From: Leptospira kanakyensis
GTDB lineage: Bacteria > Spirochaetota > Leptospiria > Leptospirales > Leptospiraceae
Direction of reading: 5' to 3'
DNA: 64,000 bases
Assembly: GCF_004769235.1 (NCBI RefSeq)
Contig: NZ_RQFG01000010.1
Span: forward strand, 1 to 64,000
In this document: positions 46,717 to 56,976 of the stretch, in pieces
Layout of the letters: every line of letters begins with the position of its first letter
How positions within the stretch are numbered: the stretch's first letter is position 1
Notes under the pieces: model-generated
The model's database searches: none
Seen by the model: only the letters and a program-made list of their open reading frames with translations
Told to the model about the DNA's origin: nothing
Position numbers and translations under genes: made by a program

Positions 46717-49269
46717 CTAAACGAGAGCCAAATCTTTTTCCTCAGTGTTTGGTGAAGAACCATCATCTTTTTTAGGAGGTTCTTTGTATTCTGTCCAAGG
46801 AGTTTCCGAATACACAAGTTTACCTTCTACAAAATCAACTAGGATCTTTGTCGGGTTATCATAAACGCCTTTCAAAGACTGCACTGCCATATAGTCTTCC
46901 AATTCTCTTTGGAACACACGTCTGAGTGGACGGGCTCCATAGTTTTGGTCGTATCCAATGGTTGCAAAATGTTCTTTTGCCAATTGAGAAAGATCCACAA
47001 GCACTTTCTTTTCAGTCAAACGTTTGTTAAAGTCTTTTAACATGATATCCACAATGTTTACGATCTCTTCTTTTTTGAGAGGAGCAAAGTAAACCACTTC
47101 ATCCACACGGTTGAGGAATTCTGGGTTAAAATGTTTTTTCAACTGTTCACGAGCTTGTTCGGCTTTATAAGATTCTCTTTCTTCTGCAAAGTCTTCAAAA
47201 CCCAATCGTCCACCTTTCGAAATTTCTTTCGCAGCGATGTTCGAAGTCATGATGATGATGGTATCGCGGAAGTTTACCTTACGACCTTTGGTATCCGTTA
47301 AATTCCCTTCTTCCATGATTTGGAGTAGGATATTAAAAAGATCATGGTGTGCCTTTTCGATTTCATCAAGAAGCACCAAACTGTATGGTTTTCTTCTGAC
47401 AAACTCAGTGAGTTGGCCACCATCATCATACCCTACGTAACCTGGAGGAGCTCCAATCAGACGGGAGACTGCATGAGGTTCCATGTATTCCGACATATCG
47501 ATGCGGAGCATATTGTCTTCAGATCCAAACAACTGTTCTGCGAGTGCTTTTGCAAGTTCCGTTTTTCCCACACCTGTTGGTCCAAGGAAAATAAACGACC
47601 CTGTAGGACGTTTTTCACTTTTGAGACCGGTTCTAGAACGTCTGACGGCACGAGCTACTTTTTCGATGGCATCAGTTTGGCCAACAATACGATTTTTAAT
47701 GTCTGATTCCAAATTGAGAAGTTTGGTATTTTCGGACTGTTCCATTTTTTTCAAAGGGATTCCTGTCCAAAGGCTGACCACAGAAAGAATATCTTCTTCT
47801 TCAATGGAAACTGCATAACCTTCCATACGTTCTTGCCATTGTTTGGTTTTTTCTTCCAATTGGCCTTTTTTACGATTCACTTCATCGCGAACAGCCGCTG
47901 CCTTTTCATACTCTTGGCTACGAACCAAATCTTCTTTTTTAACAGAAAGAGCTTTGATTTCTTCTTCGATTTCTTTGATTTCGTTAGGGCGTTGGCAGTT
48001 TGCTAGGCGGGCCTTAGCACCTGCTTCATCAATGATATCAATCGCTTTGTCTGGTAAAAATCGATCGTTGATATAACGGTGAGATAACTTCACAGCTTGT
48101 TCGATCGCTTTTTCCGAATAACGAACCTTATGGTGGGCTTCGTATGCTTTTTTCAAACCATCGAGGATAAGAACGGCATCATCTACTGAAGGTTCAAGAA
48201 CCTTCACCATTTGGAATCTTCTTTCCAAAGCAGAATCTTTTTCGATGTATTTACGATATTCGTTATTGGTAGTCGCGCCAATACATTGTAATTCCCCACG
48301 AGCAAGAGCTGGTTTTAAGATGTTTGCTGCATCCACCGCTCCTTCTGCCGCACCGGCTCCAATCAGAGTGTGCAACTCATCAATAAAGATAATGATGTTT
48401 TGAGAAGTAACGATTTCTTTCATGATTTTTTTCAATCGTTCTTCAAACTCACCACGGTATTTCGTACCGGCAATGAGACTTGCCAAATCAAGAGATAACA
48501 CTCGTTTATCGAAAAGTAGATCTGGAACCAACTTTTCAATCACAGCTTGCGCAAGTCCCTCCACAATCGCCGTTTTTCCCACACCCGATTCTCCTACAAG
48601 GACTGGGTTGTTTTTGGTTTTACGAGAAAGGATTTGGATGACACGTTCGATTTCTTTGGAACGACCAATGACCGGATCCAATTTTTTCTCACGAGCGAGT
48701 TGGGTTAGATCCCGTGCAAACTCATCCAAAATAGGAGTTTTACTCTTTTCTTGTCTTGGAGCCGCTTGTTGTTGTGTTTGGCCTTGGGTCGCACCTTGCG
48801 TACCTGTCGTTCCGCCCACAGCACCAGAAGGTGGTGCCCCAAGAAGTCTTAAAATCTCAGATTTAATGACGTTATAATTTACGCTGAAAGAAGATAGAGA
48901 TCCACCGGCGATATTATTGTTATCGCGTAGCAATGCCAAAAGAATGTGTTCGGTTCCCACATAGTTATGTTTGAGGCGTTTTGCTTCCTCTTTAGAAACT
49001 TCGATCATTTTTTGGTATTTGTCTTGTCCTTGGCTTACATCCAAAAGCAAGGCACCAGAACCCTCACGAGTTCTTTTTTCGACTTCTTTTCGAAGTTCGT
49101 TCAAATTGATATTTAGATTCGTTAAAATCTTAATCGCGACAGAGTCCTCCTCCCGGAGAAGCCCAAGTAGAATGTGCTCAGGACCGATAAAATCGGAACC
49201 CAAACGTTTTGCCTCATCTTGGGCGATTTCGTTGATGACTCTTTTTGCTCTTTTTGTGAATTCCAACAT
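46717..49269 (-). CDS. clpC: ATP-dependent Clp protease ATP-binding subunit ClpC
   Basis: ClpC unfolds proteins for ClpP. The 850-aa protein has two N-terminal Clp repeats (about 1-145) and a glutamine/alanine/glycine-rich linker (about 150-175). The first AAA+ module has Walker A GESGVGKT near 217; a middle domain with a UVR-type helix ([14 protein letters not shown]) follows. The second AAA+ module has Walker A GPTGVGKT near 560. The middle domain is what distinguishes ClpC from ClpA. It follows the McsA-McsB-like gene, as in Gram-positive ctsR-mcsA-mcsB-clpC operons, but no ctsR is present here. Confidence 0.95.
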   Translation of the reverse strand: MLEFTKRAKRVINEIAQDEAKRLGSDFIGPEHILLGLLREEDSVAIKILTNLNINLNELRKEVEKRTREGSGALLLDVSQGQDKYQKMIEVSKEEAKRLKHNYVGTEHILLALLRDNNNIAGGSLSSFSVNYNVIKSEILRLLGAPPSGAVGGTTGTQGATQGQTQQQAAPRQEKSKTPILDEFARDLTQLAREKKLDPVIGRSKEIERVIQILSRKTKNNPVLVGESGVGKTAIVEGLAQAVIEKLVPDLLFDKRVLSLDLASLIAGTKYRGEFEERLKKIMKEIVTSQNIIIFIDELHTLIGAGAAEGAVDAANILKPALARGELQCIGATTNNEYRKYIEKDSALERRFQMVKVLEPSVDDAVLILDGLKKAYEAHHKVRYSEKAIEQAVKLSHRYINDRFLPDKAIDIIDEAGAKARLANCQRPNEIKEIEEEIKALSVKKEDLVRSQEYEKAAAVRDEVNRKKGQLEEKTKQWQERMEGYAVSIEEEDILSVVSLWTGIPLKKMEQSENTKLLNLESDIKNRIVGQTDAIEKVARAVRRSRTGLKSEKRPTGSFIFLGPTGVGKTELAKALAEQLFGSEDNMLRIDMSEYMEPHAVSRLIGAPPGYVGYDDGGQLTEFVRRKPYSLVLLDEIEKAHHDLFNILLQIMEEGNLTDTKGRKVNFRDTIIIMTSNIAAKEISKGGRLGFEDFAEERESYKAEQAREQLKKHFNPEFLNRVDEVVYFAPLKKEEIVNIVDIMLKDFNKRLTEKKVLVDLSQLAKEHFATIGYDQNYGARPLRRVFQRELEDYMAVQSLKGVYDNPTKILVDFVEGKLVYSETPWTEYKEPPKKDDGSSPNTEEKDLALV

Positions 49270-49330
49270 GCCGCACCCTGCCTTTATTAATTAGACGAAC
49301 GTTCTTTGTTCCCATCATGACCGTACCGGT

Positions 49331-50110
49331 TTAATAGGAGCCTAGTAAACCAAGAATTTTGTAAAACTTACGTTTTTGAACCACGGAAGCGTTCTTCCAC
49401 GAAATTTTTACGACAAGAACTCGGTCTTTTCCGATGTTCCTAGTTCTATGATCGGTGGAAGGAGCAAATTCTATACCAAATTCAGACAATGTTTGTAAAT
49501 TTGAAAAAAACTCAGAAACGGCTTCTGGCTCCACTGCAACCAGAAGAGAATCCCTCCTCCCCGCCCCCAAATTCGTCGGACAGGAAGAAACAAAACCCAG
49601 TTCCGGGTGGTGTGCCCAATTTTCCTTTTGGAAAAAAAATCGGTAAATAGAGAGGTCTTTCCCAAAACCTACCCATTTTTTCGCACGATACCATTCCTTG
49701 CCGGGAACAATTTTTTCAAAACGAATATGATCCTCTGACCCCAAATAAAAACCCATACTAGATTCAGGATTCTCATTTCGTGTTTCGGTAGGCAAAAGAC
49801 CGTCGGGATACAGATATGGGTCCAGATGGCTACCAGCTAACAGCTGCTTTGATTTCAATTCAGAAGGTTCATAATAAGGAAAAAGATTCGATTTTAGATT
49901 TCTTGTGAGTCTTGTTCGTAAAGATAAAAGAGTTAAGGACTTTGTATTTTCTTTTACAAAGTTCTCTAAGGTTTGGATTTCTTTATCAGGAATTATTTTT
50001 TTTAGATTTGGTTTGGGATATTCAAAAACAGAAATACAATGGATACAACCGAACTTGCCGCTTTTACGAAACTGAGGTTCTTTGGTTCCGCAAAAACGAC
50101 AAAAACGCAT
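49331..50110 (-). CDS. McsA-like zinc finger fused to a shortened McsB-like kinase domain
   Basis: The 259-aa protein begins with two CxxC pairs (Cys4, Cys7, Cys22, Cys25), like McsA. It continues with pieces of the phosphagen-kinase fold of McsB. These are SLRTRLTRNLKSNLFP (63-78), SEDHIRFEKI (125-134, matching the NEEDH(L/I)R motif but with the first Glu changed) and SCPTNLGAGRRDSLL (176-190). McsB phosphorylates arginines to mark proteins for ClpCP. The C-terminal third of McsB, with the phospho-arginine binding part, is missing. It may be a minimal kinase or a non-catalytic ClpC adaptor. It starts one base after the LolD-like gene. Confidence 0.8.
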   Translation of the reverse strand: MRFCRFCGTKEPQFRKSGKFGCIHCISVFEYPKPNLKKIIPDKEIQTLENFVKENTKSLTLLSLRTRLTRNLKSNLFPYYEPSELKSKQLLAGSHLDPYLYPDGLLPTETRNENPESSMGFYLGSEDHIRFEKIVPGKEWYRAKKWVGFGKDLSIYRFFFQKENWAHHPELGFVSSCPTNLGAGRRDSLLVAVEPEAVSEFFSNLQTLSEFGIEFAPSTDHRTRNIGKDRVLVVKISWKNASVVQKRKFYKILGLLGSY

Positions 50111-50111
50111 C

Positions 50112-50807
50112 TTATGTAACTGACGTTAGTTTTCCAGATACAATTCGGTTTCTTTTGTGAGCCATGGAAGCAAGCTCCAAGTCATGAGTCACAAGGATGA
50201 GAGAAAACTTAAATTCGTTTTGGAGTTCTTTGATGAGATCCATCAAATGGCGCGAATTGTCACGATCCAAATTTCCTGTAGGTTCATCGGCTAAAATCAG
50301 TTGCCTTCTTCCCACAAGTGCACGTGCCACACCAACTCTTGCACTTTCTCCACCTGAAAGTTGGGAAGGAAAACTTTCTGTTCTCTCCCCAAGACCAACT
50401 TTTTGTAAAATTTCAATCGCTCGTTGTTTTGCCAAACCAGGATTCATTCTAGCAATCAGAAGTGGCATCATCACATTTTCTAATGCAGTAAAGTCTGGCA
50501 GAAGAAGGTGTTGTTGGAAAATAAAAGAAATTTTTTCAGCCCGAAAACTTTCTCTTTGTTTTTCGTTTAGGTTTTTTAGGCTCACTCCGCAAACATCCAC
50601 CTCACCGTCGTCAAACGAATCCATAGCCCCAAGGATATTCAGAAGTGTGGACTTTCCCACTCCCGAAGCTCCTTCCACAGATACAATCTCACCAGGTAAA
50701 ACTTCAAAATCAAGGCCGGAAATGATATGGTACCTATTGTCCACAACCTGATAGTATTTTTCTAATTTGCGAACAGAAACAGTTGGTTGTACATTCATAT
50801 TAGTCAT
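50112..50807 (-). CDS. lolD: Lipoprotein-releasing ABC transporter ATPase LolD
   Basis: The 231-aa ATPase has Walker [10 protein letters not shown] near 44, the signature [15 protein letters not shown] near 147, Walker [13 protein letters not shown] and a switch His in LVTHDLELA. Together with the overlapping permease gene (8-base overlap) it forms a LolCDE-like system that moves lipoproteins from the inner membrane to the periplasmic chaperone LolA. A second, related ABC set lies at 41414-43336. The lipoprotein-rich content of the window fits such a role. Confidence 0.88.
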   Translation of the reverse strand: MTNMNVQPTVSVRKLEKYYQVVDNRYHIISGLDFEVLPGEIVSVEGASGVGKSTLLNILGAMDSFDDGEVDVCGVSLKNLNEKQRESFRAEKISFIFQQHLLLPDFTALENVMMPLLIARMNPGLAKQRAIEILQKVGLGERTESFPSQLSGGESARVGVARALVGRRQLILADEPTGNLDRDNSRHLMDLIKELQNEFKFSLILVTHDLELASMAHKRNRIVSGKLTSVT

Positions 50808-52152
50808 TTCGTATTGTATCCACAGGGTTTAGATTGGCTGCCATACGTGCAGGGAAATATCCTGCAAGTCCAGAAAGGATGGTCGCTGCCGTTGTTACCA
50901 TAAATATAAAGGAAATATCAATATCCACAGGGATATGATCGAAATAATAGATATCCTTTGGTACAAGTTCCACTGGATCCCAATCGCCTGGGTTCAGTAA
51001 ACCTCCTACACCATTGATGATTTCAGAAATAACATTGATGATGACTTCGAGTTGAGTCGCAATAAAAATTCCAGTCATCCCACCAACAAGCGAAGATAAA
51101 ATTCCCACTATCATTGCATTCAATGTAAAGATGAGAAGGATATCATTGGAAGCAAGACCAAGTGCTTTTAAGGTTCCAATGGATCTACGTTTGGCCCGGA
51201 TGAGAGAGTGAACGGTTGCTACCATACCGAGGGCCGCAAGGACGATAAAAAGAAAAACAATGATGGAGATAATTGTTTTTTCAAGTCGGAGTGCTGCCAA
51301 AAAGTTTTCTTGTTCTTCGGCAATGGTTCGCACTGACCAAGAAGTATCATCTTGGATTTTTTTATTCCAATTGTCTTCGTTTAACCGAGATAAGATTCTA
51401 TGTTTGGTCAACTTCAAATCATCAAGGGAACGAACCTTAATGGCAACTTGGTTGACTGCACCTTTCATTTTAAAAAACTCTTGGGCTTGTGGAAGGGATA
51501 AAAACACAAACTTAGAATCATAATTATAGTAACCAGTTTTAAAAAGTCCCGCCAAACGAAAGGTTTGAACATTGACTTGAACCCCACGTTCCACAGTGAA
51601 CCTTCCACCAGGAACCGCCATAGTAATTTCGCGACCAAGCCCATACCCGTAGATGGCACTCATTTCTTTTCCAACAACTACCAATTTTTCAGAATTGATG
51701 GCTTGGATTTTATCACGATCGTATTGCAATAACCGAGGAAAGTTTGGAAGTCCATTTTCCACCAATTTTTCTATTGAGTCCACAGGGACCGCACGAATCA
51801 TAATTGGATTAAAATTGTTATTACTTTGGATGAGACCATGGCTTGTGATATTTCCTTCCACAGAAACAAAAGACTCAGCAAGTTTTGGATCAGATTGCAG
51901 GTGCGCGATCACCTTTTCAAAATCATAAATCGCCCCTGACCCATAGGAATTCTCAATGGTAATGTGAGGCCCCCCTTGCCAGAGAGATTCTTTTACTTGT
52001 TTTTGGAATCCGTTGAAAATGGAGAGGACAACTACTAGGAGTCCGACTCCCACCGCCATAACAATGAACGACAGCCTGGATTTGATGGAGAGGAAACCCA
52101 GAACTCTGGACCCTCGGATGTAACGGATTGTGATTAAAGAGACGATTCCCAT
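50800..52152 (-). CDS. Lipoprotein-releasing permease LolC/LolE
   Basis: The 450-aa permease begins with a membrane helix (about 25-50) and has a long periplasmic domain (about 55-300). It ends with three helices and [20 protein letters not shown], the LolC/E C-terminal pattern. It lies first in the minus-strand run that leads to clpC. A probable promoter is at 52191-52204, in an inverted repeat shared with the divergent gene. With only one permease it may work as a homodimer. Confidence 0.88.
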   Translation of the reverse strand: MGIVSLITIRYIRGSRVLGFLSIKSRLSFIVMAVGVGLLVVVLSIFNGFQKQVKESLWQGGPHITIENSYGSGAIYDFEKVIAHLQSDPKLAESFVSVEGNITSHGLIQSNNNFNPIMIRAVPVDSIEKLVENGLPNFPRLLQYDRDKIQAINSEKLVVVGKEMSAIYGYGLGREITMAVPGGRFTVERGVQVNVQTFRLAGLFKTGYYNYDSKFVFLSLPQAQEFFKMKGAVNQVAIKVRSLDDLKLTKHRILSRLNEDNWNKKIQDDTSWSVRTIAEEQENFLAALRLEKTIISIIVFLFIVLAALGMVATVHSLIRAKRRSIGTLKALGLASNDILLIFTLNAMIVGILSSLVGGMTGIFIATQLEVIINVISEIINGVGGLLNPGDWDPVELVPKDIYYFDHIPVDIDISFIFMVTTAATILSGLAGYFPARMAANLNPVDTIRND

Positions 52153-52164
52153 GATGACCTAATC

Positions 52165-52204
52165 TTTTTGACAGCTTTCTTCTAAAGATGGATACTGTCA
52201 AAAA
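52165..52204. promoter_or_regulatory. Divergent promoter with inverted repeat
   Basis: TTTTTGACAG (52165-52174) and CTGTCAAAAA (52195-52204) are perfect inverse complements in the 60-base gap between divergent genes. On the plus strand TTGACA at 52168-52173 is followed after 17 bases by GATACT (52191-52196), a good sigma-70-like pair. On the minus strand the same repeat gives another TTGACA. Both genes may be controlled together. Confidence 0.6.
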
Positions 52205-52212
52205 AGAACCTT

Positions 52213-53199
52213 ATGCCTGAGACACCAAACTATTATTCTGTCAAAGTAAACCTACGAGACGAAGCGAATATGGTCTACACCATGATTGCGGCAGTCATAG
52301 ACCCGGTGGAAACCAAATCGGTGAAGTATGAGGGAGTTTCGTGTACAAGCCCACTGTCCCTTTTGCCCATTCGCTCCACGTTTCAGGATTTTTACAACCG
52401 GATGCAGAGGGTAATCTACAAAGGTGAACAACAAAAAAACATAACCAAATCCCTACAAGAGCTCATTAAAACCAAATTTGGGTCAGAAAGTTTCTTAGAA
52501 GAGATCCTCCACTACATGGATCACAACCTAACAGATCGTTTGGACTTCGTTTTTAGCGAAATGCACAAAAGGACTGCTGGAAATTCAGAACCAAAAGTAG
52601 AAATTCATTTCGAACTGATTTCTCCGAACGAAATGACAAAAACAACTGTGGATGAAGAAGAGATTGCAAAAAAAGAAGCACCCCCTCCCACTCCTGTTCC
52701 GCAAGCTTCTGGATTTTTAATTCCTTCTGACAAACAAATTGTACAGTTCAAATTCCAACTCTCCCCAGTGAACGGGACACCTCTCGTGGACTTAAAAGCA
52801 GGTGATAATGTTTATATCCGTTTGGTTCCAGGAGATCCCATCACCGATTCAATCATTGGCAATTTGGAACTCAAAGAAGAGTCGGGAGCCATCAAACAAA
52901 TCCCAGCAAAAATCGTAAACATTTCGAATAACAAGAATTTTTCGGAAGTAGTCATCAAACTCAATGAACAAGTTTACGGTAAAATCATTGAAGAAGAAAA
53001 CTCAGTAAAAATAAAAACCACTGATGCCCAACAAGGTGTTGCCAATATTATGAGTTCTGTTGCTTCCCCTACTGCTGCGGTTTCCAAATCAAAACAAAAC
53101 CCAACACTTTCTGCAGATGAAAGTTTTCATTTGATGCCTTACATCATTATGTTAGTAGTCCTTGCCATTGGTATGATGACTATTTTTGTGATCTTATAA
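52213..53199 (+). CDS. Tail-anchored protein, unknown function
   Basis: The 328-aa protein is soluble except for one C-terminal membrane helix (about 307-327), so it is probably tail-anchored with the body in the cytoplasm. The N-terminal half is mixed helix and strand, with no clear family. A proline-rich linker (PPPTPVP, near 157) leads to a beta-rich domain (about 165-275) containing VDLKAGDNVYIRLVPGD, reminiscent of PilZ-like or other small barrels, but the match is not firm. The next gene starts 12 bases on. The function is unknown. Confidence 0.65.
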   Translation: MPETPNYYSVKVNLRDEANMVYTMIAAVIDPVETKSVKYEGVSCTSPLSLLPIRSTFQDFYNRMQRVIYKGEQQKNITKSLQELIKTKFGSESFLEEILHYMDHNLTDRLDFVFSEMHKRTAGNSEPKVEIHFELISPNEMTKTTVDEEEIAKKEAPPPTPVPQASGFLIPSDKQIVQFKFQLSPVNGTPLVDLKAGDNVYIRLVPGDPITDSIIGNLELKEESGAIKQIPAKIVNISNNKNFSEVVIKLNEQVYGKIIEEENSVKIKTTDAQQGVANIMSSVASPTAAVSKSKQNPTLSADESFHLMPYIIMLVVLAIGMMTIFVIL

Positions 53200-53211
53200 T
53201 CTAAAACCTCT

Positions 53212-54231
53212 ATGGAAAAATTTAAAAAACAACTTCCTATCTTTACCCCTATATTCATTGCACTTGTCATCATTCATTCACTGTTTGTTGACTATTCAGT
53301 CCAATTCCCTGAATACATTTCATCCGACGATTCCGGATCTGCAGCACAATCCATGAAACCACAAGTTGTTTCAGAAAATGGAGTATTGAATCGGATTTCT
53401 TATTTAGAATCTTTTTTGGTAGAATTAGAATCTAGAGAACTCCCTGTGGATACGGAACAAGAAGAAACAAAAGACAATATCAAACGTGTTTTAGTGGGAC
53501 AAAAACTTTTACTAGGACTTTCTCTTTTCTATTTATTGTTAAGTTTCTCCGCAGCTGTGTCTTATGTTTTCCGAGTTTGGTTTCATAAGGTAATTGCAAA
53601 TGTATTTTATCCAATCTCTTTTGTTTTTCTTTTACCAAAGGTATTTTTTCAACTCAACCTCATGGTTCAAAATGAGGTTTTTTCCTATTTCTATTTTGTA
53701 TTTTTAGTTTGTACTTACATCTCAAGTATTTTGTCTTACAGATGGATTTTAAAAAACAAAGAATTGGCAGAGGGATTCCAAGCTTTACAATTTTCATCTT
53801 CCTTAGAAGAAGAAGGTAGATCTCCGAGTTCTACAAAAACAGGATCTATCTTTTCACCTGTCTTTCATGTTGCGATCATCATCCTCATTGGAATTTTGAT
53901 TGGAAACTTAGTTTATATCCCGCTTTTTCTCTTACAAAAACACTATGTAAGCGAGTTCAGTTATTTTATTTTCTTTTTACTTGGGATTTTGTCTTTGTTT
54001 TATATCTTCAATTACAAAAAGGTTGGAGGAGAACCAAACATTAGCAATTGGAAAAATTTTGCAGTTAGTTTTGCTTATTTACAGTTTCGATTTTTAAGGA
54101 ATAGTTTTTGGGCGATGTTTAGTACTGTTGTGATTGTTCTTTTCGTAACTTTTTTATTCAGCCTACTTCTCTTTAATATAGACCTCATCCAAAACAATTT
54201 AGGTTTGTTCGGGAAAGCCACCGAATTTTAA
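53212..54231 (+). CDS. Polytopic membrane protein, unknown function
   Basis: The 339-aa protein has about seven membrane helices. One is near the N-terminus (12-28), followed by a periplasmic-type segment with a short amphipathic part. Helices then lie near 100-120, 128-148, 155-176, 222-246, 250-272 and 298-322. No transporter or enzyme motif is recognised. It lies 12 bases after the tail-anchored gene and probably works with it. Confidence 0.65.
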   Translation: MEKFKKQLPIFTPIFIALVIIHSLFVDYSVQFPEYISSDDSGSAAQSMKPQVVSENGVLNRISYLESFLVELESRELPVDTEQEETKDNIKRVLVGQKLLLGLSLFYLLLSFSAAVSYVFRVWFHKVIANVFYPISFVFLLPKVFFQLNLMVQNEVFSYFYFVFLVCTYISSILSYRWILKNKELAEGFQALQFSSSLEEEGRSPSSTKTGSIFSPVFHVAIIILIGILIGNLVYIPLFLLQKHYVSEFSYFIFFLLGILSLFYIFNYKKVGGEPNISNWKNFAVSFAYLQFRFLRNSFWAMFSTVVIVLFVTFLFSLLLFNIDLIQNNLGLFGKATEF

Positions 54232-54260
54232 ACAAACCCTAGTTACACGCGCGATCACAA

Positions 54261-54284
54261 AGAGTGCCTACCTAATGGCACTCT
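54261..54284. terminator. Bidirectional hairpin between convergent genes
   Basis: AGAGTGCC (54261-54268) and GGCACTCT (54277-54284) form a perfect 8-bp stem with an 8-base loop. The right arm lies within the end of the MORN/YwqK-like gene. No long T-run follows on either side, so it may be an inefficient terminator. Confidence 0.5.
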
Positions 54285-55018
54285 GGATCTTTTCCTTTCT
54301 GCACCACACACCATAACTGGCCGTTCGGATAATAAGTAACACGTTTCAAAAGTTCTCCTTCAGAATTATAAACTTCTGAAGCCTCTTTGGTTCCTGTTGG
54401 GTAATAATAAAACCACTCCCCAACCTTCTTATCATTTTCATAACTACCTTTTTCTTCCACTTTCGTGTCCGGGTAATAACGAACCCAATCACCTGTGCGA
54501 AAACCACCATCAAAGAAACCTTTTTCGTTCAAACGACCACTGCGAAAGTATCTTTGGTAAGAACCGGTTTCATTTCCAAGTTCCGCAGTTTGGATCCATA
54601 ATTGTTTCTTTCGGTTTCCCGACCGATAGTTTAGTTCGATATACGGTTTACCGTCAGAAAAATGGAACTTCCAAAGGCCATCCCGTTCCCCATTCACAAA
54701 GTTACCTTCCATAATGGGAGTTCCGTTTAAGTAATTCAAACGAATGCTTTTTCCATTTGGTTGGCCAAAGGCATTCACAGGAACTTCGGTCACTAAATTT
54801 CCGTTTTCATACCATTCACGATAAGTGCCATCGGCTGTTAATTTATAGTAGTTTGTTTTTTTCTGATACTCTGCTTCCTTCGGAACAGTAATGGGTTTTG
54901 TTACTGTTCCCTTACATGGGCCAAAGACCAAACCGGCTAACAATACAAATAGTAATAAGGATACAAAGATCCAAATCGAACTGTCTTTAATGTGTGTAGA
55001 TGTGGATGTCATTTTCAT
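54272..55018 (-). CDS. MORN/YwqK-like repeat protein with N-terminal membrane anchor
   Basis: A hydrophobic helix (about 13-34) precedes a run of MORN-like repeats. Their motif, YxNG(N/Q/K)...G.W..., recurs at least five times between residues 60 and 240 (for example YREWYENGNL near 63, GLWKFHFSDGKP near 110, VTYYPNGQLW at the end). Repeats of this kind (YwqK family) form a beta-sheet surface for protein or membrane contact. The start overlaps the MscS gene by 32 bases. The function is unknown. Confidence 0.75.
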   Translation of the reverse strand: MKMTSTSTHIKDSSIWIFVSLLLFVLLAGLVFGPCKGTVTKPITVPKEAEYQKKTNYYKLTADGTYREWYENGNLVTEVPVNAFGQPNGKSIRLNYLNGTPIMEGNFVNGERDGLWKFHFSDGKPYIELNYRSGNRKKQLWIQTAELGNETGSYQRYFRSGRLNEKGFFDGGFRTGDWVRYYPDTKVEEKGSYENDKKVGEWFYYYPTGTKEASEVYNSEGELLKRVTYYPNGQLWCVVQKGKDPECH

Positions 55019-55883
55019 TTTTGAACTTAGTTAGAATTTCTTTAGAGATAAGAATTCGGTTGAGACGTTTAGACCTAATGGGCGTTAAATATCTTAAACA
55101 CATAAGGATGGTTCCTTCTGGTTCTAAGGAAGTATATACGATAGGAGTGGTTTTACCAAGCCTCACAAGATAGTTTTTTGACATTTCCCGGATTTTTGAT
55201 TCCACAAGTTCCGGTGCGAGCACCAGTTCTTCATGAAGGATTTGAGAACAGATTTTTTCAGCCTTTTCCCAATTGGAATTGATGTTTAAATACACTTTAA
55301 ACTCATCCCAAACAAAATCCATAGTTTCGGAAACAATAAAGAATCGATGTAAAACGATATTGTAATTGGGGAAATGAATGAGCCGATTTGTGGATTGTTC
55401 AAATCTAGGGTCGGATGCAATTTCGAGTAAGGTAAACTTAAAAAAACCGATATTGACTACATCACCTTTGATGTTATCGAGTTCGATCCGATCCCCCACC
55501 TTAAAACCATTCCCTCCCATAATCATAAACCAACCCACCATATTCAACCAAACTTCTTTGAGTGAAATGACAATCCCCGCACCGGCAAGACCGAGGACAG
55601 TAGGTAGTAGAGACAAACTAGAAAAAATAACAGGGAGGTAGGCGATACCAAAAACCAAAAGGAATCCCATACGTGCCACTTTTCTACGATTGTATTCGTG
55701 AACCGCATCGGGGGCTGGTTTGATTCTTTCGACAAGAATCATGGTGACCTTATAAGAGAAAACAGCAAACACAACCATGTATCCAAATAGGATCATAGTT
55801 TCCGCAAAATCACGATTCGAACGAATGAGTAAAGTAAGTGGATTTAAATCCAAATAGAATTCTTTAAAACTACCGCCACCCAT
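54987..55883 (-). CDS. MscS-family mechanosensitive channel
   Basis: The 298-aa protein has three or more membrane helices in the N-terminal 120 residues, then the MscS beta domain. The pore helix TM3 has VLGLAGAGIVISLKEVWLN near 92-110, and NGFKVGDRIELDNIKGDVVNIGFF follows near 120-143, as in small MscS channels. It relieves osmotic stress. It starts one base after the aroB stop codon, and the two may be co-transcribed. Confidence 0.88.
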   Translation of the reverse strand: MGGGSFKEFYLDLNPLTLLIRSNRDFAETMILFGYMVVFAVFSYKVTMILVERIKPAPDAVHEYNRRKVARMGFLLVFGIAYLPVIFSSLSLLPTVLGLAGAGIVISLKEVWLNMVGWFMIMGGNGFKVGDRIELDNIKGDVVNIGFFKFTLLEIASDPRFEQSTNRLIHFPNYNIVLHRFFIVSETMDFVWDEFKVYLNINSNWEKAEKICSQILHEELVLAPELVESKIREMSKNYLVRLGKTTPIVYTSLEPEGTILMCLRYLTPIRSKRLNRILISKEILTKFKNENDIHIYTH

Positions 55884-55884
55884 T

Positions 55885-56976
55885 TTAGAACTTTCCTTTT
55901 TGTCGTTTCAGAACTTCCAGAATGTTTTTTCGTTCTACAGAAACACCAAACTTTGGTTTACCGAAATCTTCCAGTAATACGAACTTCAAAGAACTTCCTT
56001 CCTTCTTTTTATCATGTTCCATATGTTTCAGAACTAATTCTGGTTTTTCTTCTAATTCCGTTGGTAATTCCAACTGTTTCATAAGAGTGATTGCTTTTTT
56101 GAAATTAGATTCGGAAAATCCTGCATACTCACGTGATAAAAGTAAAGCAGTGACAAGTCCAATGGCCACAGCTTCTCCATGAGAATATTTTTTATACTGG
56201 GTTAATGATTCAATCGCATGGCCGGTGGTATGGCCCAAATTCAAAACGGCTCGTAAACCCGATTCTTTTTCATCTTGTGCCACAATTCCTGATTTGACCC
56301 GAACGGACTCTTCAATCGCATAACGAAGGATTGCCGATTTTTCGGAGTATTCGGAACGTTTAGAATTTGCGATTTTTTCTAAAAAACTGCCACCGTCGAG
56401 GAATGCATGTTTTGCGATCTCTGCAAGACCACAACTCCATTCCTTTTCTGGTAAAGTGGAAAGTGTAAAGAGTGGTGCAAAAACAAATTCAGGTTGGTAA
56501 AAAGCACCCACCATATTTTTCCCAGAATCCACATTCACCGCAACCTTTCCCCCTACAGAGGAATCCACACAAGCGAGGACTGTTGTCGGAACCTGGACAA
56601 ACCGCACTCCCCTTTGGTAGGTAGCGGCAATGAATCCAGCAAAGTCTCCGACGACACCACCACCAAATGCAATGATCACGGTCTTTCTATCGGCCTCTGT
56701 TTCAATGAGTTGGTTATAAACTTTTTTCACACGATCGATGTGTTTGTTTTTTTCGCCGGGTTTCAAATAGATAAATGAAAAGGAAACATTTAGAGATTTT
56801 AGTTCTTTAGAAATATATTTTTCATAGATTCCAGCAATTTCGCGGCTGGTGAGAACATATACTTTGGATACTTTAGAAAGAGAGTTTATTTTTTCCGCAA
56901 GGCCCTGGAAGTCTTCGTGTAATTCAATGGGGTAACGGAAACCCTCTCCAATAATTTCCCTTTCCGATAACTTCAT
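55885..56976 (-). CDS. aroB: 3-dehydroquinate synthase AroB
   Basis: AroB makes the first ring compound of the shikimate pathway. The 363-aa protein shows FGGGVVGDFAGFIAATYQRG near 104-123, VPTTVLACVDSSVGGKVAVN near 128-147, and the zinc histidines in LGHTTGHAIE and SHGEAVAIG. Length is normal. The start overlaps the Nudix gene's stop by four bases. NAD and zinc are the expected cofactors. Confidence 0.95.
   Translation of the reverse strand: MKLSEREIIGEGFRYPIELHEDFQGLAEKINSLSKVSKVYVLTSREIAGIYEKYISKELKSLNVSFSFIYLKPGEKNKHIDRVKKVYNQLIETEADRKTVIIAFGGGVVGDFAGFIAATYQRGVRFVQVPTTVLACVDSSVGGKVAVNVDSGKNMVGAFYQPEFVFAPLFTLSTLPEKEWSCGLAEIAKHAFLDGGSFLEKIANSKRSEYSEKSAILRYAIEESVRVKSGIVAQDEKESGLRAVLNLGHTTGHAIESLTQYKKYSHGEAVAIGLVTALLLSREYAGFSESNFKKAITLMKQLELPTELEEKPELVLKHMEHDKKKEGSSLKFVLLEDFGKPKFGVSVERKNILEVLKRQKGKF

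Noticed and set aside
47457..48877. Long antisense open frames in clpC
   Set aside because: They are shadow frames of a strongly conserved gene.
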